Positions 1-10,806 of a stretch of DNA of 64,000 bases are shown here, in pieces (positions within the stretch are counted from its first letter, which is position 1; each line of letters starts with the position of its first letter). The position numbers and the translations under genes are program-made. The stretch spans positions 4,898,001-4,962,000 of the forward strand of contig JASJZH010000002.1 of assembly GCA_037178975.1 (NCBI GenBank), read 5' to 3'. A model generated the notes under the pieces. That model searched no databases and had not been told where the DNA came from. It was given only the letters and a program-made list of their open reading frames with translations. The stretch comes from Oscheius tipulae. Taxonomy: Eukaryota; Nematoda; Chromadorea; Rhabditida; Rhabditidae.

Positions 1-3000
1 ATGATCGCATAACTCTTCACAGCCCCGTTCAGAGTCGAGAAAATGTGATGGTCGAATTTGACCGAGAGTTCTCGACTTCCTCGTTTTTCCACTTCTGGAT
101 CGGAGGGAGGAGAACGGGGCACATGCACCGTGATCATCTCACTCTCCGACTCCGCTGCCACCTTTCCCATTCCCATGATAACGGTGATGGTGAACGTGTA
201 GTAGGTGTCGGATTTGAGACCACCAAACTTGTGATGATTGTCCCCTTTCAGCTCAACGGAAACTGTCGGGATGTTGTCGGCGTTGTAACTGAAATTCATT
301 TTCTCGGTATTAAAAACGGGTAAAGAGTCACCTCAGTCGGAAGCGACAATCACTGTCAGCAAAGTTTTCAATGTCCCAGTAGAGGATAACATAATCATAT
401 CCGACAACTGGCAAAAGCTGATTCACTTTGAGTGGGTCTGAAACAGAAGAATGTTAGAACTGTCGAGAAACCCACAAGTAGTGACAGATTCAGTGACGGC
501 CCTGCTCTTGACACCCTTGTAGACAGTATACAGCTGGAAGACGTATGTCTTTCCAGGAATCAGCTTCGTGAAGGTTAGTGATCTTCTGAATCAAAAGGGT
601 TACTATAAAATGAGCAACTGACTCTTGGTTCATCTCGATCTTCTTGCTAAAGTTCTTGTTGTTGCCGGAGAAGGTCAACAAGTAGCTGTCGAACCGACCC
701 TGTTCTGGATCGGACTCTCCAAAATTGATGTTGATGGCTGTCGATGAGATCTGTCCGGGATAGAGAGTCGAGGAGATCAAGGGAGCTGGAACAGCGTTTT
801 GTACTGGAAGTAGAGACAACTCACGAGTAATCTGATCAATCTCAACAGGCTTTGATCGAAGAGTGAGTTCCGTTGACTGATTTCTAACTATAAACTTGTA
901 GGCATGAGCCGGTTCGAGCTTTTCGATCACAAGAGGACCATCAGCCGGAGCCTCGACTTCGGTAGAAGATCCTTTTTCCGGCTTGTACTCGACGATGACC
1001 TTGTACAGAGCCGCATTGTTATTGTCTCTGTCCCAGTCCAAGGTGACCTTCGACACGTAAAACTCGTCTGTCTCGACGTGGCTAACTTTCAGGCCTTCTA
1101 CGGATTTTGGTTCTGGAAAAAGAACATAGTTACAACGATAAGAATCTCTTACTCTGAAGGTAGGCCACCCGATGAGCCCACCAGGTTTTGGAAAGTGAAC
1201 CGGCCAGCATACAAAAGGCCCGGAGATCCAGAGTGTGTTCTGGGAGCATCTGAACTCAATTCTGGTTCTAAAAGTGGTGTGGGTTACCTTGATGAGAGCA
1301 TAAGTATCAGATGAGGCGATTGAGAAGGATTTGGGTCGACTCAATGTGAGAATGGTGTAGTTGAGGAAGAAGGCATCGCATTCCGTGCCATCGGGAACAG
1401 CCCAATCCAGTCGTATCATCCCGTCCTCTTCGCTCATCTCAATCTCTCCCGGCTCACCGTATTCCTTCTTCATCTCGTCAAACTGAATCAGATCAGTCTG
1501 CTCGTATTCACCAGCATCGATCTTCTCCGCCTCTTTTCTAACATTGGAAGGAGTTGGAAGGGTGATGGCCGTGGTCTCCTCTCGTGTCGTCAGTTCCGTC
1601 GAAGCTGGCGCTGCTGTCAAAAGAACACTGCTAGTCGTTGTCTCCTCCAACGAATCAGTTGTAAACGACTCAATGAAAACAGTTGTGGCTGATGGCAGTG
1701 GAGAAGACGTTGAAGAAACTGGGACTGTGGTGGCTTCAGTGGTACTTTCAGAAGTCTCTGCCGAGACCTCATAGGAGTAGGAATCTTCTAAGATGGAAAG
1801 TCAAAATATTCAGGAGTACTTACTAGTTTTGGGAGTAGTAGAAGTGGCAAGATCGAAATCGGGTGGCAGAGTACGAACACTGAAAGATTCGGCTGATGAG
1901 GAGTAGTCGTAGACGGCTGAAAATATTTATTGCTTAAGAAATTTCGTAACGCGAGTTCATCGCGACTCCTCTTCCAAGCCCATTCAATGCTCCGTTAGTT
2001 CTCTTCCCCCGGGGGCACAATAGGTGCGACGGGGACGAAAGAGCTTCTAACCCAAACCGACGCGTGTTTATTTGGCTTAGACGGCGCGAAAATCCTCTTG
2101 TGACAATCGATTTGCCCCGTTACTGTGCGGATGAGCCGAGGGCAAAAAGAGTCATCTTCCAAAAGACCAAAGAGACTTACGTTCGCCTTGAGTCTTAAAG
2201 GAGGCCTCGATGCCTTCTTGAGAACGAACACCTCGGTAGAGGGACTTGATCTGAAACTCTTTGTCTTTCTTGAATGATTTCCGAATAACCTTTAGTCTGA
2301 ACTGGGTTCCAGGTTCGAGTCCCCTCAACCTTATAAGGGAAGCCTTCGTCTCGACAGCATTCGAGTACTCTTGCTGTCCTTCCGGATAGTATTCGATATG
2401 GTACGAGATGTCTGTGCCTTGTGGCGGGAAGTAACTGATCGTTGCCTCATGTTCAGTCGTCTCGATCGAGTCCAAAATTGGTGGATCAGGACCTGAAGTT
2501 GTTCAAGTGTGGACCATCAGCTTAGCACTCTTTTCGAGAACAAATAGCATCTCGGAGACACTGATACTTCAAATTGGAAGATCTCTCAACAACCACGCGC
2601 TTTTGGGAGTGAGCTGCACTTCACTAGGAGAGGAGAGCTCATTGAACCGGGAGATTGACTCTGTACAAAAAGCGTTGGACTCTATCATGGTTTTTAAATT
2701 GCAGATCAAAGGCTCAAGTTCTGTACAGATATAAACCGAAAATTGAAACGTTGTCGACGTACTTTCTAATAGACTGTCACTAAAATAGCAAGTTCTGGGG
2801 AGAGTCATTGTTCTGGAAACCAACCATCTCTTGGCGAGTTCAAAAAAGTTGCAAAAAAAAAACTCACTTGAAAAGTAAATGAGTTCGGTGACATTTTTTC
2901 GCGTTCCATCGACCGAAACGGCCGATAAATAGATCGTATACTCGGTAGCTGAGATGGTTCCATTCAGCAGTGCTCTCCTTGTATTGCTAAAAAGTTTTGT

Positions 3001-3183
3001 GAAAGTGTCAAAACATAATTCTTACCCGTGCAAAAGAGAGCCAGCAGGTGGATGCCCTACCGGAGGCGTATAGTCAAGAATATAAGACTGGGCCGAAGGC
3101 AGAACATGTGCCGACCAGTCGACAAGGATCGACGAGGCTGCTGTCAGCCCGATCCCTACAAGCAGCAGAAGAATGATCCTCAT
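1..3183 (-). CDS. Fibronectin type III receptor, R3 receptor tyrosine phosphatase-like ectodomain (3' end outside window)
   Basis: Ten joined exons, all in phase: 3026-3183, 2868-2986, 2181-2492, 1824-1916, 1288-1787, 1153-1249, 623-1112, 476-585, 332-437 and 1-288 (continuing past the edge), about 757 residues so far. The start at 3183 opens a clear signal peptide (MRIILLLLVGIGLTAAS). A Ser/Thr/Glu-rich stretch, probably O-glycosylated, lies at 1500-1790. Around it are several fibronectin type III repeats, recognisable from recurring L-x-P-G-x-x-Y-x-F strands and Pro-rich joins. The last visible exon carries a segment like NGAVKSYAI, which is usual just before the membrane in PTPRB/PTPRJ/DEP-1 phosphatases. 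No transmembrane segment or phosphatase domain is in the window, so the R3 phosphatase assignment is inference; FN3 content and secretion are seen directly. Other FN3 adhesion receptors remain possible. Confidence 0.75.
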
Positions 3184-5176
3184 TCATTCACAGCATTCGT
3201 TTTGTCATTCGAGGCATTCGCGCGAAAATCTTGGGATAATCTGAAGGCAAGGTTTTGGGAAGAAGAGGAAGAGAGAAAAGAGGTGTCAGGGAGAGTACAG
3301 TACATAGAGAAAGAACGAGGGAGAGAGGAGAGCTCGGTCAACGACCCACACTACGAGGAGGGGCGGCCTGTTTGTTAGCACGTCGTAGACCAACTAAGCA
3401 TACTGCTTAAAACAATTCTATTGCCCTAATCTGTAGCTTTATGACTTCAAGTTGTGTGATATCTTCTGAACAACTAAGAGTTTTGTACTGCACTGTGAGC
3501 CTTTCCATTACTCTTTTGGATATATCTTCTACTAGTACGGATGGTGGAAGATTCATAGGAAGTTAACAGGTTAGTAAATGTACAAAGTGCAAAATATTGC
3601 GGCTGTTGAGTTGTGAAAGAATACCGGTCATCCCCAATTGTAAGCATTTGCGGGGGGGGCTGCTGGCAGAGCTTGAGAACAGCGCGAACAATATGCATGT
3701 CTCGCGCGCACAATTCGCAACACAAACATCGAAATTTCTGGACAGCTGAACGGCAGCTAGATCATGTGGAAATTTGAAGGGACACAGGAGCAATTTCACC
3801 GGACACGTAATATTTGCAGATAGGGGCGAGTCACACACAATGTGTACTCGAAAATGACCGGAAGTGTCGCAAAAAAGACTGGATGGTAGCCCAGTCATAT
3901 AGCAAAACTCGAACAGGTGGATGAGCAACAAACTGGAGGTCTGGGGGTGAGAGAGAGAGGACGTAATTCGAGAAGCTGGAGGAACAATCGGACGGTCACT
4001 TTAGGCTCGAACACGTTCACAAACAGTCCAGAAAGTTTCAAATGGTCACGACATCGAGGAAGGATCTGATCAGAGGCTCTATTTTGATAAACGTGTACTT
4101 GTGAACGAAATATGACTGGAAATCTAACTTCGAAAGCAAATTGGCTTCTGATGGTTCAAAGATACCGCCCTTTCTTAAATTCATTGAACCGAGGAGGTGA
4201 TTCCATCGTTACGGAGTTAGTTAATGCGAAAGATACGGTCAGAGAGCAATTTATAATGTGAAATTACATGTTAGTTCCTAGAATTGTGAATGGAAAGGCT
4301 GTTAAAAGCATTGATAGCTTGAGGGAATATTTGGACCAAAGAGAATCTGTCAGTGTAAATGGACAAAGGTGTCTAAAAATTTTTTTAAATTTCACTTTTG
4401 TGGTAGAGATGTGTGGGAACAACTGGCGAACAGATACCAAAGTAGTAAATAAAGCAAAAGAGAAGCCAAAGGCTTCAGGAAACTGAATAGAAGAAAAGCC
4501 AAAGTGTTCACATCCATCACTTGTGAGCATAAAGTTCAAAAATGATCCATTCAAGTGTTACGCCTCATTGTTGAGGGTGGCCGATTTGCTACAGCAGCTC
4601 AGACGAATGGCCCTTCCGGAGGCGTGAACCGGATGGACCGGTCCCGGCGACTGTCGGACTGTTTGCACCTCCGAAATATTTTTGGGACTATTTGACATGG
4701 CGCTCTCTGTGTGAGCACTTGCTAATTGCCACCGGGACAAGGCACTTCGAGAGGGCAAACGGTTTATATCAAAAACACACATATAATCTCTGAAGAAGAA
4801 AACAATGATATTGAAATGAGATCACCAGAAAAAAAGGAGAAAATACTATGAAATAGATCAACCGACTTTAGAATCTTTGTGTCGTTGAAGATGGCGGAGT
4901 TGTTCATCTCCTGCCGGGACCATACGGGAGAGACGACGAAAACTCTCTCGAGATATTGGAGCAAATTCAGCACTGCTTCCACGAACTCGAAGCCGAGTGG
5001 GAACCTCTTCGGGACTCGACTCCGGCTCCCGGCTGGAAAACGGAGGTTTACTGATTCGTAGAATACTACTGTCAGTACGGCAGTGCAAAGCAAAAGCAAT
5101 CCGTGTCCACCATTCACATTGCAAAAGCTGAACCTTTGGTGTCTAACAGAGGAGGCAAGCAGACAACGAGGCATTC
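3184..5176. other. Intergenic stretch without a supported gene
   Basis: About 2 kb between the FN3 receptor start and the stop codon of the glutamate receptor. Open frames here are short, lack sensible splice borders and resemble no family. The part at 4858-5170 (minus) keeps two long overlapping frames downstream of the receptor stop and could be an alternative C-terminal exon (see findings). Confidence 0.5.
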
Positions 5177-8100
5177 TCAATGATGAAAGCTGTAGTTATC
5201 GCTGCTCTCGGATCCGGAGTCGATTTGTCTGTAAAAGCAAACAACGGAATACAACTGGCCACAAGAAAAGCAAGCTTTGAATCACTCACTTTGGTAGTTC
5301 TTGACCAGCTGTGTCCAGCTGCATGTTTCGAAGCTTGTTCCTTGCTTTCTTCCGACTCTCGTCAGACTGAGACACTCCATTCCACCAGTCCACAAGTTTC
5401 CCAAGGACTGTCAATCGCAGTCTGAAGGAGTCGTGTCGACTCTCGATACAATACTCTCCGGCAGCCATCAGACCGGCGACTATGAGACCAGTTGCCAGCA
5501 CGTAGAAAATTCCGAAAACGTTAGAGACGTGAGGATTTGCTCCTTCCACCGAAGAGGTACAGCTGGGTCCTTCTAAACTAAAAGATTACATGGTTTCTTG
5601 GTATCCAAACCCCGTAAATCTCTCCACCACTTGTTCTTCAACGCCTCTAGAATTGTTCTTTCTTGCAGTTGGAGGACTGTTTTGGATAGAATGTCTCGGA
5701 GAGGAGAGCCTTTAGGTAGCGCTATTCCGTAGCCCTGAAGACAACATGATACAGGTGACAGAAGGCCAGACCTTTGAATCCAAGAGACCTCCAATGCTGG
5801 TGAGTTGACAGTCTCTCTCCATATAGTATTCTAACATCGAAGATTCCATCATGTAGGCGTAATTACCTGGAGAGATCTGTTAGGAGAGAAATAAACATCA
5901 AAGTCTCACCTGCTTTGACCCGAGCGATTCCCTCTTTCGAAGAGTTCACGAAAACTGTTGGAGACGAAGATTCCATAACGGACCACCTGAACACCACTAT
6001 GTCTTAACAAACTGACTCCTACATTCGCTCGTAGATGGGAATCTTGCTCTCGCGGAAAAAGTCCATAGTACTGCCGGCTTTCAGAGTTCCGTATTTGATC
6101 TTCTGCTGTCCCGCCAAATCGGCGGTGCTCTCGATTGGGGTAGACATTCTTTCGACAGTGAGGAAGGCAGCCAATTGGGCTGTATATGAGGATATCAAGA
6201 TCTGGGTGAACATCCACCAGATCACGGCTACGACTCGGGTGGCGGCAGCTCTTGGAATAACATCACTGCCCTGTTGCATAAGAGAACCGACTGCGAACCA
6301 GAGAGAGTTCAGAACACTGAACTGGTTCTTCTGGTCGTCTACCGATCTGTCTCGTTCGTCTATTTTCTCAATCTCGTACCTGAACTCTTTTTGGATCTGT
6401 AGTGAGAAAACAAACCATTCGTAAGGACTGAATCTGGCAAGGAGATACATTGTGAAAGAGACGGAAAGATATGCAGCTATGAGGGAGAGCCAGACGCTGA
6501 GAGAAAGAGGTTCCAGAAACGTAAACAACGATCCCTAAACTGCTTTTCTTCAAATTTTTGGGTTCCCATACCTTCTCCTCATCTTCCTTGTTCGTAGCGA
6601 TAAGAATTGAAATACCCATGTGCATGTAGGGAAGTGTGAAATCTAAAGCCTTTCAGTCTCTCTCCTTTTACTTACCAACAGCCTGTACTCGTCCGTAGGT
6701 TATTGTTACGGCCGAGACTGAAAGATCCGCCTCGTGTCGCTGCAGAACTCCAATGATACCGTTCCATCTCCCTGATTCGTCCTCAATGCCGTAAGTTCCG
6801 TCCTGAACCTCGATGATACTGTAGTTGAACTTGAGAAGGGCAGCCATCTCATTGAGCAAATCAATGCAGAACCCCTCGTAGTGGTCGCCTCTCTTCATCA
6901 CAAATGGCTCTTCCAGATAAACCACGATCCTGAGATGCAGTCCTTCGAGATTCTCGGCATCCGGATCGATGTCAAATTCCCATTTGTTCGCATAGCGGTC
7001 ATCATACTGCCAGCCTCGACGAAGGGACCAGTTGCCGAGCTGAAATTGGAACTTCCTCGAGGTTTAGAGACCCGGAAAAAGGCAGTGATATCTTGCCGTA
7101 TCAGGGTCATTGTGTCGACTGCTTTTAAGGGTACAGTTTGTCTTTCGCACTTTCCGTCAAGGCTAGACGAGAGAATTGTTTTTGTTTGAATCGGGTTCTC
7201 AATTCTTCTCTGATCATTGCGGTTTCCTCTTTTTTCAAGAAACCTTGGACAGGGTCGAGTTCCTCTTTAGGAAACGAAGGTCAAACGCGTTTTCCATAAT
7301 GGGCCGTAACCGAAGAATGATCATCTTTTAAGAGTCCCTCGAACTTTCACTAACTGAGCAGAAAGTGCCAAGGAATCGCGTGTCAATATGTGACATTCCG
7401 CCAACAACTGGTATTTGCCCCCAAACAACCAGTGCACCACCCTCAGGTGTGAGCTCCGTGACATACTCAACCACCAAGAGGACTACCAACTATCACAAAA
7501 AGTGTCTCACCACATATGACGGATGACCGGTCTCTGACCCTACTTTTTTCACGGAGTAAATTGGGAGAACTAGTACGCGGGACGGCCATGGAAGGACTGG
7601 ATTGGATTGGGGAAAAGAGGATCAGAAATGGACTCTTTTGAATTGAGATGAGTCAGACTGTTGTTAAAGATCAGTCGAGGAACTGATCAAGGCCACACTT
7701 CTTTTTTAGTGGAACAGTTCTATGGGTTTCAGCAGGAAAAAAATTGCCAACTTTCTCCTGGAAACAGTTTGAAACATTCTTGTTGTGCGGCAACAAAGTC
7801 GTGCAGCAATCTGTAGATCTCAATCGCGGAAACCAATGATCGGAGGAACTTGACCAGGCGGAAACCAGAATCAGTTTTTCCGAACTGTATTCGACCAATA
7901 TCTGTAATGTGTGTTTTTTCAACTTCCCCAAGGAAACGTCATTACGGGGTCCCCTTCTAGACGAAAGGTGTGTATTTGGTGAACTGTGTGACGTGTCCAG
8001 TCGTCAGTTTATGAAGGTTACAAAGCCAACGAGGAGGGGCGGAGTTACGGCGTCGCGGTCTGGTATAAAAGACCAACTGGAGGTGAGAACTACATCTCCC

Positions 8101-10806
8101 CTGTTCTATACTCACTATGATCAAGATCCTTGCTCTTGCTGCCTTGGTTGCCTGCGCTCTGGCCCAGGGAGGACAACAGGGAGGACCTCCTCCTTTCCTC
8201 CAGGGAGCTCCCCAGGCCAAAGTCAACGAATTCGAGCAACTTCTCCAGTCTGGAGCCGGTCTGACCGATGCCCAGATGGACGCGAAGGTTAAGGCCTGGA
8301 TCGGACAGCAGAGCCCCGCCATCCAGGTAATTTTTCCCCCTTTTAGAGTAAAACAAACTGGATTACAGAGCTCTTTCGCTCAGTTCCAAGCCCAGGTTAA
8401 CGGACAGAAGGCCCAGGCTGAAGCTGCTCATGCCGCTGCTATTGCCAAGTTCAGTCCTGCTGCCAAAGCTGCCGATGCTAAGCTCGCCGCTATTGCTAAC
8501 AATGCCGGCCTGACCCAGCAGCAGAAGGGACAACAGATTGATGCTCTTATGCAGTCTCTTCCCAAGAACGTCCAGCAGGAGATCCAGTCCGCCATGCAGG
8601 GATAGATTTTGTACATATCCGACAGCTCTGGCTCACTGCCATAAATATTTTGCCCACACAAAATGTTGCACTTTCAAGTTATGGTTAGGTGTCGACTAGA
8701 AGAGTTGTATTTTATCTACAAGCAAGAAAACTACATGATTGGCTCTTGTTTTAGACTCTACATTGGAAAGGCTTACCCTTGCTTTTTAAACTCGGGTACA
8801 CAAACAACTGTTTCCTGTCTTGGACTGACCTTTCTCGTCACGCGACTCACCTTAACAAATTGAGAATTGATCCTTCCGATTCCGTAAAAGGACAAGTCTT
8901 CTCGACTGCCTGTTGGGTCGAAACTTATGTCTCCGGTGAGCTGTCTCTTCAGATTCAACTTCCTCAGAGCAGAATTGAGACTTCTGCCATCTCGCCAAGC
9001 ATCTTTCGCATCACACAGAAGAGAGGCTGGCCGAGGAGATGTTCCGATCTAAGATCACTCTTGTGTTAATATTCAAAACCGGCTTTCGAACCTCTTGCAA
9101 TCGGTGCAGCGCCGTGCCAATAATTGTGGTCGCTTCGGAGGTCAGAGCCAGTTCTGTCTGTAAAGAGAGAAAAGTCAAAGATTGAGAGAGATTAGGCCGA
9201 CCTTCATCATCGGATCATTCTTAACCAGTTGGAGGCCGGTAATGTTGCAGTGGAATTGACCTTGCATGTTGTTCAGGAAGTCTTCGAGCAGGGACAGATC
9301 CTCAACTTTGGTTATCGTAAAACAAAGTAGGAAATACCGTATGTGTGAAGATGTAAGAGTATGGAGCTTCGGTCATGTTCAACCCTCGGGCCTGTTGCAG
9401 CAGATTGTAGAGGGTGGTGATGTTGTTTGAATGTATTATCTGAAGACTGTTTTCGATGGGTGAGAAGGTTCTTCTTACAATGTTAGTTTGTTTCAATCTT
9501 GTCCTGATATATTTGAGAAATGGCTCAAAGTCTCGTGTGTTTCTTGGAAGTCGTCGTATTCGAATTGATGGTCTTTTTTGGAGCAGATCTCCCTCGGAAC
9601 GAGCATAAATCAAAGGAGATAATTCTTCCAAGTCTGAAGGAACTCTTTGGTAGGCAATAGAAACAAAGGTACCTGAGTCATGTTGATATGCTAAGAGGAA
9701 AGAAGCCCAGCGAAGACTGTCCAAGAATTGACTGGTAGCTAAGGAGGCCAAACCTCTACTGGGTCCGACAAATGATACGAAGTCCGATACTGGAAGGGAA
9801 AGAGTAAAAGATCTAAATTTGGACCCACCAACATCTTTCTCATTTTTGGACTGTATTGAAAGGCAAGGAATTTGAAAGTGATGGCACATTGACTTGACGA
9901 GACTGTCATCTAGGTAGGAGAGGCCTGGAGCGATGATGAGAGCGACGACTCCGTGTTGTACCACTTCGCACACTGAAATTACTCATAGTGGGTTTCTGTC
10001 TTATCAGATCAAGGCTTGTCAGAAGTTGTCCATTCTACTGGAACTACTTTTCAGCAGTCTCACACTAAGGAAGGTTGTCGGCTCTTTGCTTCAACCAGGT
10101 TATGTGGACACTACTTTCTCCGACACTCTCATGAGACAGACAGTTTGTCAGGGGGACAGTAGCCCAACGTAACAGGACCATTCTTTGCTTTGAACAGAGA
10201 CAGACTAAGCTCCATTCGTTTCTGATAGAAGCATAGTTGAATTTCTGCTCTTCTACTCCTTTCCAGGCTATCAAATTCTATGGATAGCCCTCTTTTATCC
10301 CATTCTCTTCGCTGTTCGACGCTAGGCGGAAATTCTACCAATTCAATCGCACTCCCCGACATCAACTGCAGGAATTAGTGGAAAAGAGCGGGTCGAGTAC
10401 AGATCAGATTAGAACCCACATCGTTCCTCGAAAGCTCCCGGATGTGAGGGAGACGTGACCCGAAGAGCAACCTCCGTGTGAGCCGTGTTCTCTGTGTTCC
10501 ATCGATCCACCGCATACCGAAGATTCTCGTAGCTGACCGTGCCCGGAAGCACCGTCGTCCCTAAAAGAAGTCAGTTCTCTCTCAGAAGTTCTCGGAATGC
10601 GCGCCATTGTTCTGCAGCCGCCGCTTTAATGACTGGTCGTTGCTCAAGGTTTTGGACTCTTGAACAAAAAATGAAATCGGAATGCACTTGGGAATGAAGC
10701 AGCCATTCAGAGGACAATAATTTTGATAAATGAACTAACCGAGATTGTAGGTGACTACTGCCGCGGTCACTGTCTGGAACCAGAGAACGAACCATCGTAT
10801 CAACAT
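5177..10806 (-). CDS. Kainate-type ionotropic glutamate receptor subunit
   Basis: Fourteen exons: 10740-10806, 10420-10560, 9829-9972, 9338-9789, 9202-9300, 9092-9157, 8851-9048, 6676-7039, 6572-6642, 6023-6534, 5910-5986, 5772-5866, 5611-5734, 5290-5572, plus a short last exon 5177-5228. The total is 2745 bases, 914 residues, the usual length for the family. Order: signal peptide, amino-terminal domain (10560-8851), ligand-binding S1 (7039-6572, with EEPFVM, GFCIDLL, and TIT-x-x-R for the glutamate carboxylate), M1, pore loop with Gln at the Q/R site (SLMQQGSD), M3, S2 with the conserved G-S-T and the late Glu, then M4 ([14 protein letters not shown]). The M3 gate motif reads [11 protein letters not shown] instead of SYTANLAAFLT. 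It acts as a glutamate-gated cation channel at the neuronal or muscle surface. A splice acceptor 6 bases upstream of a two-codon upstream frame precedes the ATG. It is closest to kainate-type subunits; the exact glr orthologue is not assignable. Confidence 0.93.
8064..8070 (+). promoter_or_regulatory. TATA box of the SXP/RAL-2 gene
   Basis: TATAAAA lies 47 bases upstream of the ATG at 8117, in a short GC-rich promoter inside the glutamate receptor intron. The spacing fits transcription start just before the ATG. It supports the nested gene having its own promoter. Confidence 0.6.
8117..8605 (+). CDS. SXP/RAL-2 family (DUF148) secreted protein, nested gene
   Basis: Two exons, 8117-8326 and 8369-8605, separated by a 42-base GT-AG intron that happens to keep the frame open; the spliced product is 148 residues. 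A signal peptide ([16 protein letters not shown]) is followed by a Gln/Gly/Pro stretch and an all-helical, Ala/Gln/Lys-rich body ending [15 protein letters not shown]. This pattern is typical of the nematode-specific SXP/RAL-2 or Anis5 family, secreted small helical proteins, often abundant and antigenic in parasites, with a proposed metal-binding role. The gene sits wholly within the 1.8 kb intron of the glutamate receptor, on the opposite strand, with its own TATA box. Codon use is strongly biased, which suggests high expression. Confidence 0.88.
   Translation: MIKILALAALVACALAQGGQQGGPPPFLQGAPQAKVNEFEQLLQSGAGLTDAQMDAKVKAWIGQQSPAIQVIFPPFRVKQTGLQSSFAQFQAQVNGQKAQAEAAHAAAIAKFSPAAKAADAKLAAIANNAGLTQQQKGQQIDALMQSLPKNVQQEIQSAMQG

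Noticed and set aside
10129-10365. Minus-strand frame inside the receptor gene ([10 protein letters not shown]...)
   Set aside because: Wrong phase for both neighbours; direct splice from 10420 to 9972 gives the expected amino-terminal domain sequence.
10571-10738. Minus-strand frame ([10 protein letters not shown]...) that could extend receptor exon 1
   Set aside because: Has no donor before its stop; splicing across it gives the normal start of the amino-terminal domain.
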